NCBI RefSeq assembly: GCF_902859805.1
Contig: NZ_CADIKC010000003.1
Location: forward strand, 620,001-684,000
Length of the DNA stretch: 64,000 nt
Origin: Paraburkholderia sediminicola
GTDB taxonomy: Bacteria; Pseudomonadota; Gammaproteobacteria; Burkholderiales; Burkholderiaceae
Reading direction: 5' to 3'
Shown here: piece by piece, positions 49,109-58,788 of the stretch
Position numbering within the stretch: position 1 is the stretch's first letter
Layout: each line of letters opens with the position of its first letter
Translations under genes and position numbers: made by a program
The notes under the pieces: model-generated
Seen by the model: the letters and a program-made list of their open reading frames with translations, nothing else
Told to the model about the DNA's origin: nothing
Database searches by the model: none

Positions 49109-49267
49109 ATGGATACGCATCTGATGATCGGCGTGGCCGTCATGCTGGGACTGATCGGAATCGCCGCATCGCGCGATCTGCTGCGCCGCCTGCGTGACCA
49201 GCAGCCGCAACTGGTGCCGATCAAGGTCGAACGCCCTGATCTGCAAGGGCAGCAGCGCGATCGTTGA
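49109..49267 (+). CDS. Small single-pass membrane protein, function unknown
   Basis: 52 codons, below the size usually called. It begins MDTHLMIGVAVMLGLIGIAA, a good membrane helix, followed by a basic then polar tail (SRDLLRRLRDQQPQ). A GAAGAGGG ribosome-binding site sits 5-12 bases upstream, and codon choice is G/C-ending like real genes here. It stands alone between the LysR gene and the SRAP gene. No family recognised. Confidence 0.6.
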   Translation: MDTHLMIGVAVMLGLIGIAASRDLLRRLRDQQPQLVPIKVERPDLQGQQRDR

Positions 49268-49402
49268 AGCTGGCCGGCGCGCCGGGTTACTGGGCGCGCG
49301 GCAATTTAGCTTGCTGTTGTAGTTTTTCGGTGTGGCCTGCGCGTGCGTTGTCGCGCCGTTGCACTTCAGCAGCCGATCAATTTCTATCCGCGCTCCGCAC
49401 GT

Positions 49403-50122
49403 TCAGTGCAGCGCTTCAATCAGACCCGGCTCGTCATTGAGCGTGCGGTCCACCTCCGGGCTCACCCGGTGCCAGCGGAACCGCGCAGCGGGCAGGCAGG
49501 CACTGCGAGCGAGTTGTTCGAGTTCGTCGAACTGCAGGGCCGGATCCAGCCATCTGCGCGCCGCCTCCGGCGCGAACACCAATGGGCGTCGGCCGTGCAC
49601 GTCGATCAGACCCTTGTCGGCGGTGGCCGTCACGATTACCAGTCCCATGCCTTCCGTTTGCGGTTCCGTGCCGCGTACGCTCGATAGCGCCGCGAGGTAC
49701 ATCGGTGCGTCGCTTTTCAGGTGCACGAAGTAGGGTTGGCGGACCGTCGCGTCGGCTTGCGCCGCGTTATCCCCGTGCGATGTTACGGGCGCCGCTTCCA
49801 TGCGCCATTCGAACCAGCCGTCCGCCGGCACCAATACCCGCCCGGTTTTCCACAGATCTTTGAAGTAGCGCGTATGCGGCGCGGTTTCGGCGCGCGCGTT
49901 GATTGTCTGCGGAAGATGCTGCTCGCGTGCCCAGTCCGGGCAATAACCCCAGTGGATCGCGTGCAGCGTCTGGTCGGGGTAAATCGCGAGCGGGTGAGTC
50001 CCCGGCGCGAGGTTGTAGCCTGGGCGGCGATCGGCCTCGTCGAATAGCATGAGCGGATCGGCTAGGCCGAGCTGCCGTGCGTACAGATGCGGATCGCGGT
50101 ACTGGCTGATTCGACCACACAT
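49403..50122 (-). CDS. SOS response-associated peptidase (SRAP, YedK/HMCES family)
   Basis: 239 residues starting MCGRISQYR after GGAGGTCG, leaving Cys2 as the mature N-terminus. That cysteine cross-links to abasic sites in single-stranded DNA, protecting them during replication. NLAPG, WGYCPDW, INARAET and VPADGWFEW are family motifs, and the active-site His is in DVHGRRP. Length is normal. It is not clearly co-transcribed with the metallophosphoesterase 122 bases upstream of it. Confidence 0.93.
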   Translation of the reverse strand: MCGRISQYRDPHLYARQLGLADPLMLFDEADRRPGYNLAPGTHPLAIYPDQTLHAIHWGYCPDWAREQHLPQTINARAETAPHTRYFKDLWKTGRVLVPADGWFEWRMEAAPVTSHGDNAAQADATVRQPYFVHLKSDAPMYLAALSSVRGTEPQTEGMGLVIVTATADKGLIDVHGRRPLVFAPEAARRWLDPALQFDELEQLARSACLPAARFRWHRVSPEVDRTLNDEPGLIEALH

Positions 50123-50244
50123 GAGCGACCTCCGGAGATAACCGGGCTGGCGGGCTTGGCCGAGTCGAAGACCCGAATCCAACGACAACAACAGCGTAGT
50201 GCGTGGCGCCAGGCCGCGCTACCCAGATCGGCCCCAAGCCGACG

Positions 50245-51051
50245 CTATATCTCGACGACTTTATCCCACGCGAACTGAGGATTTTCCCACTGGCGGGTGC
50301 GCCGGTCGAAATAGCCGCGCGGATTGCAGACCACGCGCGTGCCATTCACGGTGTAATCGAACGGCGTATGCGTATGCCCGTGAATCCACAGTGCAATGGG
50401 CGAGCGCACCAGGTTCGGCAAATGATTGACGAAACCGGCTGAGACGCGGTCCTCTGCGTAGCGCTCGGCCAGACTCAGCCGATGCGGCGCGTGATGGGTG
50501 ACGACGATCGTCTTGCCGTCGAACGGCTTCGCCAGCTCGCTTTCGAGCCAGGCGCGCGCCCGCCGGTGCAGCGCGAGGGAATCGTCAGGGGTGAAGTCGC
50601 GGGGCGAGTCCTGCGTGTCGTGCGGCCAGTTCATCTGGATCAGGCCGCGGAAGTCGAGCATCGCGCGGCGCGACGCGTCGATGGACTCGGCGAGCGTGTC
50701 CGGATCCGCGCCATATAACGCGAAGTCGGTCCACAAGGTGGTGCCGAGCACGCGCCAGCGGCCTTGCGGGTCGACCAGCGCGGCATTGTTCAGCACATGC
50801 ACGTTGTCGACCTGGGCCGCTGCGTCGTACAGCGCCGTGTCGAGCGCGCCGAATTCGCCGTCGTAGTACTCGTGATTGCCGGGTACGTAGACCACCGGCA
50901 CGGCGCCGTCGAAAGTCTGCGCGGCCCAGCGCGGACCGGCCGCGTGATTGTGGATGTCGCCGGCCAGCACGATCAGATCCGCTTCTGCATGCGGGATCAG
51001 TTCGGGCTCATCGTTCTCCAGATGCAGATCGGACAGCACTCGAATCTTCAC
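50245..51051 (-). CDS. Calcineurin-like metallophosphoesterase
   Basis: 268 residues with a complete dinuclear-metal motif set: SDLHLE (residues 7-12), VLAGDIHNH, VPGNHEYYDGE, VTHHAPH and HGHTHTPFDY. These coordinate two metals for phosphomonoester or phosphodiester hydrolysis; the substrate is unknown. The order and length suit the small stand-alone phosphoesterases found beside housekeeping genes. It lies 55 bases downstream of the FAD dehydrogenase gene. Confidence 0.92.
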   Translation of the reverse strand: MKIRVLSDLHLENDEPELIPHAEADLIVLAGDIHNHAAGPRWAAQTFDGAVPVVYVPGNHEYYDGEFGALDTALYDAAAQVDNVHVLNNAALVDPQGRWRVLGTTLWTDFALYGADPDTLAESIDASRRAMLDFRGLIQMNWPHDTQDSPRDFTPDDSLALHRRARAWLESELAKPFDGKTIVVTHHAPHRLSLAERYAEDRVSAGFVNHLPNLVRSPIALWIHGHTHTPFDYTVNGTRVVCNPRGYFDRRTRQWENPQFAWDKVVEI

Positions 51052-51106
51052 GACAGCGACTCCTGCAATGGGCCTTGCACCCGATGGCGAAGGCTTTCTA
51101 CAAACC

Positions 51107-52525
51107 TTAGCGTAGCACCTTGCCCGGATTCATCAGGTTCAGCGGGTCCAGCGCGTGTTTGACGGCGCGCATCAATTGCACCTCGATGTCCTGCTTGTAA
51201 TGCATCGCCTCGTCGATCTTCAACTGGCCGAGACCGTGTTCCGCGCTGATGCTGCCACGATGCCTGTGCACGCTGTCGTAGACGAGCTGGTTGATCGGGC
51301 TTTGCCAGGTCTTGAGAAACGCTTTTGCGTCGACGCCTTCGGGCGCTTGCACGTTGTAATGCAGATTGCCGTCGCCGAGATGACCGAACGTGACCATGCG
51401 CACGCCCGGCACGGCTTGCGCGATTGCCGCGTCGGTTTCCTCGATGAAGTGGCCGATGCGTGAAATCGGCACCGCGATATCGTGCTTGATGTTCAGGCCT
51501 TCCTCAGCCTGCGCGAGCGGGATGTGTTCACGCAGATTCCAGAATGCCCGCGATTGCGTGAGGTTTTCCGCGACCACCGCGTCTTCGACCAGGCCTTCTT
51601 CGAGCGCGGTTTCCATCAGGCGCTCGAATAGCCCACGCGCGTGTTCCTCGCTCTCGCTGTCCGACAGCTCCAGTAGCACGACTTGCGCATGCGGTTCGGC
51701 GAACGGGTAGCGCATCTGCTCAAAGTGCCGGCCCACCAGCCGCAGACAGAAATCCGACATCAGTTCGAAGCCGGTCAGCAGCGGTCCGGCGACGCGTTGG
51801 GTGAGCGAGAGGAAATCGAGCGCCGCATGCGGCGACGCGAGCGCGGCGAGCGCCGTGACGCGCGCGGCCGGCTGCGGATGCAGCTTGAGCACGGCCGCGG
51901 TGATGATGCCGAGCGTGCCTTCCGCGCCGATGAACAGATCGCGCAGGTCGTAACCGGTGTTGTCCTTGCGCAGGCCTCGCAGGCCGTCCCACAGTTCGCC
52001 TTGTGCGGTCACCACTTCGAGACCCAGACACAGCTCGCGTGTGTTGCCGTAGCGCAGTACGCCGGTGCCGCCCGCGTTGGTGGCGAGATTGCCGCCGATC
52101 GTGCAACTGCCCTCTGCGGCGAGGCTCAGGGGAAACAGACGGCCGGCTTCTGCGGCGTGCCTCTGTACTTCGGCGAGGATGACGCCGGCTTCGACGGTGA
52201 TCGTGTTGTTGTGCGGATCGATGTCGCGCACGCGATTCAGGCGCCGCAGACTGATGACCGCCTGCGCGCCGCTTGCATCCGGCGTGGCGCCGCCGGCCAG
52301 ACCGGTGTTGCCGCCTTGCGGCACCAGCGCGATGCGATGCTCGACGGCAAGTTTGACGAGTGCAGCGACTTCGTCAGGCGTGGCCGGGCAGAGCACCGCG
52401 CAGGCTGCGCCAGTGTAGCGGCGGCGCCAGTCGGTGAGATAGGGGGCAGTGTCGTGCGGGTCGGTCAGCACCTGCGTGGCGCCGATGGCGTTGCGGCAAG
52501 CGGTGAGGAAGGCGGCTTGAGTCAT
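51107..52525 (-). CDS. FAD-linked 2-hydroxyacid dehydrogenase (GlcD/D-2-hydroxyglutarate dehydrogenase-like)
   Basis: 472 residues. An N-terminal FAD-binding PCMH domain (VPQGGNTGLAGGATP, GCTIGGNLATNAGGTGVLRYGNTRE in outline, GAEGTLGIITAAVLKL) is followed by the FAD-oxidase C domain (VTFGHLGDGNLHYN, SISAEHGLGQLKID, DPLNLMNPGKVL). The C-terminal metal/substrate His residues are present. The family oxidises D-lactate, D-2-hydroxyglutarate or glycolate; the exact acid cannot be named from sequence alone. No GlcE/GlcF partners are nearby, favouring a single-subunit enzyme. Confidence 0.92.
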   Translation of the reverse strand: MTQAAFLTACRNAIGATQVLTDPHDTAPYLTDWRRRYTGAACAVLCPATPDEVAALVKLAVEHRIALVPQGGNTGLAGGATPDASGAQAVISLRRLNRVRDIDPHNNTITVEAGVILAEVQRHAAEAGRLFPLSLAAEGSCTIGGNLATNAGGTGVLRYGNTRELCLGLEVVTAQGELWDGLRGLRKDNTGYDLRDLFIGAEGTLGIITAAVLKLHPQPAARVTALAALASPHAALDFLSLTQRVAGPLLTGFELMSDFCLRLVGRHFEQMRYPFAEPHAQVVLLELSDSESEEHARGLFERLMETALEEGLVEDAVVAENLTQSRAFWNLREHIPLAQAEEGLNIKHDIAVPISRIGHFIEETDAAIAQAVPGVRMVTFGHLGDGNLHYNVQAPEGVDAKAFLKTWQSPINQLVYDSVHRHRGSISAEHGLGQLKIDEAMHYKQDIEVQLMRAVKHALDPLNLMNPGKVLR

Positions 52526-52614
52526 GTTGGTCGGTCAGGGTGTTCGGCGGCGGATGGATTACGCGGGAGTCAGTGTGAAAAGCGACGCGAAAAACGACGT
52601 GAAAAGCGCTGTTC

Positions 52615-53765
<1,151 letters not shown>

Positions 53766-53789
53766 TTATGAAGCAAGGAGGTGGGTTTG

Positions 53790-55100
53790 TTGTCCAGGGT
53801 GCGTTTCGATCTCGACACGCTTAAACGGCTAGCGCAGTTTGCGGCGAAGCGCAGTAGCGAAGACCGCATTCCGCAGGTGGCCGGCAGCCTCACGTTCACC
53901 ACCATGCTCTCGCTCGTACCGCTCGCCACGGTCGCGTTTGCGCTGTTCACGGCGTTTCCGATTTTCAGCTCGTTTCAGATGTCGCTGCAGATTTTCCTCG
54001 CCGACCATCTGATGCCTGCACAGCTCAACAGTCAGATTTTCGATTATCTGAATCAGTTCGCGTCGAAGGCCAAGGGCCTCACGACCATCGGCATGATTTT
54101 TCTGTTCGTCACCGCCGTGATGACGATGATGACCGTGGAATCCGCCTTCAACGTGATCTGGCGGGTGCGCAAGGCGCGGCCGATTGCGCAGCGCATCCTT
54201 GTCTACTGGGCAATCATTACGCTCGGCCCGATTCTGATCGGCGTGAGCCTGTCGATTTCTTCCTATCTGTTCACCCGGTCCATGGCGGTCACGGCCGTCC
54301 AGCATATTCCGTCGGTGATCGACTGGGCGCTGACCGGCGCCGCGCTGCCGTTGACGGCGCTCGCCTTCACGATGCTTTACGTATTTCTGCCGAACTGCCG
54401 GGTGGAGTGGCGCGACGCGGTGATCGGCGGGATTACTGCCGCGATCGCCTTCGAACTCGCCAAGCGCGGCTTTGGCTACTACGTGCGCCGAATTCCCACC
54501 TACACTGCCGTGTACGGCGCGTTTGCCGCTGTGCCGCTCTTCCTGCTGTGGATGTACCTGTGCTGGTTCATTGCGCTGGCCGGCGCGATGATCGCATCGG
54601 CGTTGCCGGCAATCCGCATCGGCCAGTTTCACCGGCCGACTTTCGAGGGCAGCGACCTGTTCGATTCGCTTGAACTGCTCGCGCGGCTTTCGGAAGCACG
54701 CGATGCGGGTAAGCGCGGCTACACGATGCCGGAGATCTCGCGAATGCTTCGCCGCGACATGGATACCACGGTCAGGCTGCTGCTAAAACTCGAGGAGATC
54801 GAGTGGATCGCGCGCTTGCAGGACGACGACACGCGTCCGCACTTCCTGCTGCTGGCAAATCCGGCGCAGATCACGGTCGAGCGTTTGTTCGACCTGTTCG
54901 TGATCGACCGCGCGGAACTCGAATATCAGCTTGAACTGAACTCTACGCGCGTGGATGGCCAGACACTTCTGGCGGCGCTGGAAAACGACAAGCTGAAAGT
55001 GACGCTCGCCGTGCTGCTGGCGGCGCGTGCTGCCGCTCGGGCAGCGCGCGCGCAGGAAAGTGAGCAGGGTACTTCTTCAATGCCGCATCAAGCCGCATAA
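53790..55100 (+). CDS. YihY/virulence factor BrkB-family inner-membrane protein
   Basis: 436 residues. The strong Shine-Dalgarno AAGGAGGT (53775-53782) points to TTG 53790 as start; GTG 53781 would overlap it. Six hydrophobic helices occupy the first ~270 residues (GSLTFTTMLSLVPLATVAFALFTAFP, GLTTIGMIFLFVTAVMTMMTVE, YGAFAAVPLFLLWMYLCWFIALAGA). The C-terminal ~150 residues form a soluble region with a winged-helix-like RLSEARDAGKRGYTMPEISRML segment, longer than minimal YihY proteins. Once called RNase BN; that activity is not supported for this family. Confidence 0.9.
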   Translation: MSRVRFDLDTLKRLAQFAAKRSSEDRIPQVAGSLTFTTMLSLVPLATVAFALFTAFPIFSSFQMSLQIFLADHLMPAQLNSQIFDYLNQFASKAKGLTTIGMIFLFVTAVMTMMTVESAFNVIWRVRKARPIAQRILVYWAIITLGPILIGVSLSISSYLFTRSMAVTAVQHIPSVIDWALTGAALPLTALAFTMLYVFLPNCRVEWRDAVIGGITAAIAFELAKRGFGYYVRRIPTYTAVYGAFAAVPLFLLWMYLCWFIALAGAMIASALPAIRIGQFHRPTFEGSDLFDSLELLARLSEARDAGKRGYTMPEISRMLRRDMDTTVRLLLKLEEIEWIARLQDDDTRPHFLLLANPAQITVERLFDLFVIDRAELEYQLELNSTRVDGQTLLAALENDKLKVTLAVLLAARAAARAARAQESEQGTSSMPHQAA

Positions 55101-55139
55101 GCAGGCTACATAAGCAGGCCGCCCGAAGCGGCGGCAAAC

Positions 55140-55463
55140 CTACAGCGAAATTTTCCCCACGCAGATGTCCTTGAACATCACCCAATCGCCCATCAGGCTA
55201 TAAAACGGATGCCGGAAGGTCGCCGGCCGGTTCTTCTCGAAGAAGAAATGCCCGACCCAGGCAAAGCCATATCCGCAGATCACGGCTGCCGGCAGCCATA
55301 GCCAGTCACCGGTGGCGAGCGCCATGGCGAGGCAGCCGATCACGCCGAGCGAACCCACGAAATGCAGCCGCCGCGATACCGTGTTGCGATGCTCGCTCAG
55401 GTAGTACGGGTAGAACTCCGCGAAACTCGCGAAGTGATCGGTGTGCGCGGTTTGAGCCATCAC
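55140..55463 (-). CDS. Mpo1-like (DUF962/YGL010w) membrane protein
   Basis: 107 residues with two hydrophobic stretches (GSLGVIGCLAMALATGDW, LPAAVICGYGFAWVGHFFF). The family motifs SEHRNTVSRRLHFVG and HFFFEKNRPATFRHPFYSLMGD carry the conserved histidines. Yeast Mpo1 is an iron-dependent dioxygenase in 2-hydroxy-fatty-acid alpha-oxidation; a like function here is only possible. Start either 55463 or 55460 (Met-Met). Convergent with the yihY gene. Confidence 0.9.
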   Translation of the reverse strand: MMAQTAHTDHFASFAEFYPYYLSEHRNTVSRRLHFVGSLGVIGCLAMALATGDWLWLPAAVICGYGFAWVGHFFFEKNRPATFRHPFYSLMGDWVMFKDICVGKISL

Positions 55464-55659
55464 GGCCTCCGAATGTCGACGCTACTCGATTCCGTGCCCG
55501 TCGCTCCCAGGTTGCTTCGCCGCGCGCGGACATGCTTGGAACGCGCTCGAAACAGGACAGGCTTGACCCATTGTGCGGCTATCGGACCGTGCGCGCAACC
55601 AGGCCATTCGGCCGATGGCGCGCCTCAGCCTGCCCGGTTATCGTGACGACTCGCAGCGA

Positions 55660-56505
55660 CTATCGAACGCCGGTTGCAACCGCGCCTGTGGCTTTCGAGG
55701 CGAAGCTGAACAGCGCGTCGAGCGTGGCGTCGGGCTGTTCGGTCATCAAGGCATGGCCGGCGTCGAGCGTGACGGTGTCGACCGGTACGCCGGCTTGGGC
55801 GAGCGCGGCAGCGAGCGCCTTGGCTGCACGCGGCGGCGTCATCGCATCGCGCCGGCCCACGATCAGGCGCGTCGGGCAACGCACTTCCGTGGCGCGTGTG
55901 AGGCCGTCCGCGTAGCTATTGCAGGCGGTGAAATCGGTGTGGAACAGCTGCGGCTCGCCGCTTGCCGAGACGCGTTCCATCAACCGCTGGTTCATGCCAT
56001 GCAGCCAGAAGCCCGGGCCGGGGCACGACGGTTTGGCGGCGAGCGTGGAATGCGACCATTGATTGACCATGCCGATTGCATCGGGCTCGCGATGCAGGGC
56101 GGCGTCGAGCAAGGCGTCGGAGACAGCCATCGGCACGGCGGTGGCGAGCAGCGCCAGATGCGTCGCGCGTTCCGGATAGCGGCCGGCGAAGTCGAGGGCG
56201 ATCAGCGAGCCCATGCTGTGGCCGGCCACGAAGATGCGTTGCACACCTGCGGCGTCGAGCAGGGCGGCCAGCCAGTCGGCCATTGCGGTCACGGTGGTCA
56301 GCGCCGGGCCGGCGCTGCGGCAGTGACCGGGTAAATCGACCGCCAGTACGCTGAAGCCGTGATGCGCGAAGTAACGCGTTTGCAACGCCCACACGCTATG
56401 GTCATGCTCGGCGCCGTGGATGAACACCGCGGTCGGCAGGCTGGAATCGAAGGGTTTGCCGCCGGTGTACGCGTAGGCGGGCTTGCCTTGAACGGTGAGG
56501 ATCAT
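55660..56505 (-). CDS. Alpha/beta-hydrolase
   Basis: 281 residues. The oxyanion hole is FIHGAEHDHSVW, the nucleophile elbow is AGHSMGS, the acid residue is probably in VGRRDAMTP, and the histidine is in DAGHALMTEQP. So the catalytic triad is complete. Substrate unknown; esterases and thioesterases of this shape are common. Its start overlaps the metY stop by 4 bases, linking it to sulfur amino-acid metabolism by operon only. Confidence 0.9.
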   Translation of the reverse strand: MILTVQGKPAYAYTGGKPFDSSLPTAVFIHGAEHDHSVWALQTRYFAHHGFSVLAVDLPGHCRSAGPALTTVTAMADWLAALLDAAGVQRIFVAGHSMGSLIALDFAGRYPERATHLALLATAVPMAVSDALLDAALHREPDAIGMVNQWSHSTLAAKPSCPGPGFWLHGMNQRLMERVSASGEPQLFHTDFTACNSYADGLTRATEVRCPTRLIVGRRDAMTPPRAAKALAAALAQAGVPVDTVTLDAGHALMTEQPDATLDALFSFASKATGAVATGVR

Positions 56506-57932
56506 GCGGACTCCGGGCGGGGTTTGGCAGCATCGGCAGGCGAGGCGGATGAGGCGCCGTTGGCCGGAGCGGCGGATGAGCTGACGGGGCTGGTTTTTGC
56601 CGTGCTGGACGGACTGGATGTTCCACTCCCAGGCGCGGTCGTTCCACCCGCTTTCTGCGCGGCTTTCAGCGCGCGTTTGAGGTCGTCGATCAGATCGTCG
56701 GGGTCCTCAAGGCCGATCGACAGGCGGATCGTGCCTTCGGCGATGCCGGCTGCGGCGAGCGCGGCAGCGTCCATGCGGAAGTGCGTAGTCGATGCGGGAT
56801 GGATGACCAGCGAGCGCGCGTCGCCGACGTTCGCGAGATGCGAGAACAGCGAAAGCGCTTCAATGAAGCTGCGACCGGCGGCGCGGTCGCCGCGCAGATT
56901 GAAGCTGAACACCGCACCCGCGCCGCGCGGCAACAGACGCTTCGCGAGCGCATGGTCCGGATGCGACGGCAGCTCCGGGTAGGCGACGGCTTCGACGGCA
57001 GGGTGTGCGCTCAGGAATTCGACCACTTTGCGCGTATTCGCGACGTGCCGTTCCATGCGCAGCGGCAGCGTCTCGATGCCTTGCAGCAGTTGCCAGGCGG
57101 CTTGGGGATGCAGACACGCGCCGAAATCGCGTAAGCCCTCGCGACGTGCGCGCAGGAGGAACGGCGCGACCGTGCTTTCCTCGGCGAACACCATGCCGTG
57201 AAAGCCTTCGTACGGCTCGGTAAATTCGGGGAAACGGCCGGACGCGTTGAAGTCGAACGTGCCGCCGTCCACGAGTACGCCGCCGATCGTGGTGCCGTGG
57301 CCGCCGAGGAATTTGGTCGCCGAGTGATAGACGAAGTCGGCGCCATGCTCGAACGGCTTGAGCAGATAGGGCGTCGTGAAGGTCGAATCGACCAGCAGCG
57401 GCACGCGGTGCTCATGCGCGAGTTGCGCTACCGCGGCGATATCGAGCACGTCGAGGCCCGGGTTGCCGAGCGTCTCGCCAAACAGCAGGCGCGTGTTCGG
57501 GCGCAGCGCGGCGCGCCACGCGTCGATGTCACCGGGTTTGACGAAGGTCGTCTCGATGCCGAAGCGCCGCAGTGTGTAGTGGAGCAGGTTGTGCGAGCCG
57601 CCGTACAGCGCGCTCGAGGCGACGATATGGGAGCCGGCGCCCATCAAGGTGGCGATCGCCAGATGCAGCGCGGCCTGGCCGCTGGCCGTGCCGATCGCAC
57701 CCGCGCCGTTTTCCAGCGCGGCAACGCGCTCTTCGAAAACGGCCACGGTCGGATTCGAGATGCGCGAATAGACGTGGCCGGCGCGCTCCATATTGAAGAG
57801 CGCCGCGGCGTGGTCAGAGTCGCGGAACGAAAACGAGGTAGTCTGGTAAATGGGCGTGGCGCGCGCGCCGGTGGTGGGGTCGGGCGCGGCGCCGGCGTGC
57901 AGCGCAAGCGTATCGAAACGGTTGGCGGACAT
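56502..57932 (-). CDS. metY: O-acetylhomoserine sulfhydrylase (MetY-type, PLP) with a C-terminal tail
   Basis: 476 residues of the Cys/Met metabolism PLP family. FDTLALHAGAAPDPTTGARATPIYQTTSF at the start, YSRISNPTVAVFEERVAALE, the cofactor lysine in SATKFLGGHG, and GDARSLVIHPASTTH identify an O-acyl-homoserine sulfhydrylase, making homocysteine from acetylhomoserine and sulfide. After residue ~430 comes a Ser/Ala/Thr/Pro-rich tail that relatives lack. ATG 57932 gives the family N-terminus, but AGG lies too close to it to be an ideal ribosome-binding site. Confidence 0.9.
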   Translation of the reverse strand: MSANRFDTLALHAGAAPDPTTGARATPIYQTTSFSFRDSDHAAALFNMERAGHVYSRISNPTVAVFEERVAALENGAGAIGTASGQAALHLAIATLMGAGSHIVASSALYGGSHNLLHYTLRRFGIETTFVKPGDIDAWRAALRPNTRLLFGETLGNPGLDVLDIAAVAQLAHEHRVPLLVDSTFTTPYLLKPFEHGADFVYHSATKFLGGHGTTIGGVLVDGGTFDFNASGRFPEFTEPYEGFHGMVFAEESTVAPFLLRARREGLRDFGACLHPQAAWQLLQGIETLPLRMERHVANTRKVVEFLSAHPAVEAVAYPELPSHPDHALAKRLLPRGAGAVFSFNLRGDRAAGRSFIEALSLFSHLANVGDARSLVIHPASTTHFRMDAAALAAAGIAEGTIRLSIGLEDPDDLIDDLKRALKAAQKAGGTTAPGSGTSSPSSTAKTSPVSSSAAPANGASSASPADAAKPRPESA

Positions 57933-58182
57933 CCTGGACGGCGAGGCCACGGACGGCCTCGCGAAAGGTGAAAGTGGCGGCCATCCTATCACCGGCATGG
58001 ATCGCTTCAAGCGCGGTTTTCCCGCGGGTCGGCCAATGTGGGCGCGCTGAACGGCGCCGGGCTGACCTTGCAAACGCCCGTTGCGCCTTGGTGGGCGGGC
58101 CGCTTTCCTTTTATGGACCTTTCCGCTAGGATCGAAAGTCATTCAGGCAATATCAGCTTAGCGGGTATCACGGAGACAGAAC

Positions 58183-58647
58183 ATGCGAGTCAGCGACATT
58201 CTTAAAGTCAAAGGCAACACCCTTTTCACGGTCACGCCGGATACCACGCTGCACGACGCAGTCAATACCATGGCCGAGCACGACATCGGCTCGCTGGTCG
58301 TGATGGAATACGGCGACCTCGTCGGCATGCTGACGTTTCGCGAAATTATCCTGACCTTGAGCAAGCACGGCGGCAGCCTCGGTACGTCCACGATCCGCAA
58401 GCTGATGGACGACCATCCGCTCACCTGCACGCCCGAAACGGATGTCAACGAGGTTCGCCGCATGATGCTCGAGCATCACGTGCGCTATTTGCCGGTGCTG
58501 GAAAGCCGCACGCTGATGGGCGTGATCTCGTTCTACGACGTCGCAAAGGCGGTGGTCGAAGAGCAGGGCTTCGAAAACCGCATGCTCAAGGCCTATATCC
58601 GCGACTGGCCGGAAGAACCGCAGGATCAACAACCGGCGCCGCGTTAA
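58183..58647 (+). CDS. Tandem CBS-domain protein
   Basis: 154 residues made of two CBS domains (about 8-62: TVTPDTTLHDAVNTMAEHDIGSLVVM; about 75-130: TCTPETDVNEVRRMMLEHHVRYLPVL). The pair forms a Bateman module that binds adenosyl ligands such as AMP, ATP or SAM. There is no attached catalytic or transport domain, so it probably acts as a stand-alone regulator or ligand sensor. GGAG lies 8-12 bases upstream. A strong terminator follows at 58711. Confidence 0.92.
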   Translation: MRVSDILKVKGNTLFTVTPDTTLHDAVNTMAEHDIGSLVVMEYGDLVGMLTFREIILTLSKHGGSLGTSTIRKLMDDHPLTCTPETDVNEVRRMMLEHHVRYLPVLESRTLMGVISFYDVAKAVVEEQGFENRMLKAYIRDWPEEPQDQQPAPR

Positions 58648-58710
58648 CTCACGCGCGGTGGCTCACCGCGGCGCTCGCGCCGTTGCCGTGAGTATGAAAA
58701 TGCGATCAAG

Positions 58711-58737
58711 GCGCGCGCGAAAGCGTGCGCTTTTTTT
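58711..58737 (+). terminator. Intrinsic terminator of the CBS-domain gene
   Basis: GCGCGCGC (58711-58718) pairs with GCGTGCGC (58723-58730, one G-U) around a GAAA tetraloop and is followed by seven T. It lies 63 bases after the CBS gene and 51 bases before the next start. Confidence 0.9.
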
Positions 58738-58788
58738 GTGCCCGGCCCTTTCCCCTTTGCTGCTCTATTAGCCTGTTCTCAGACCCTC

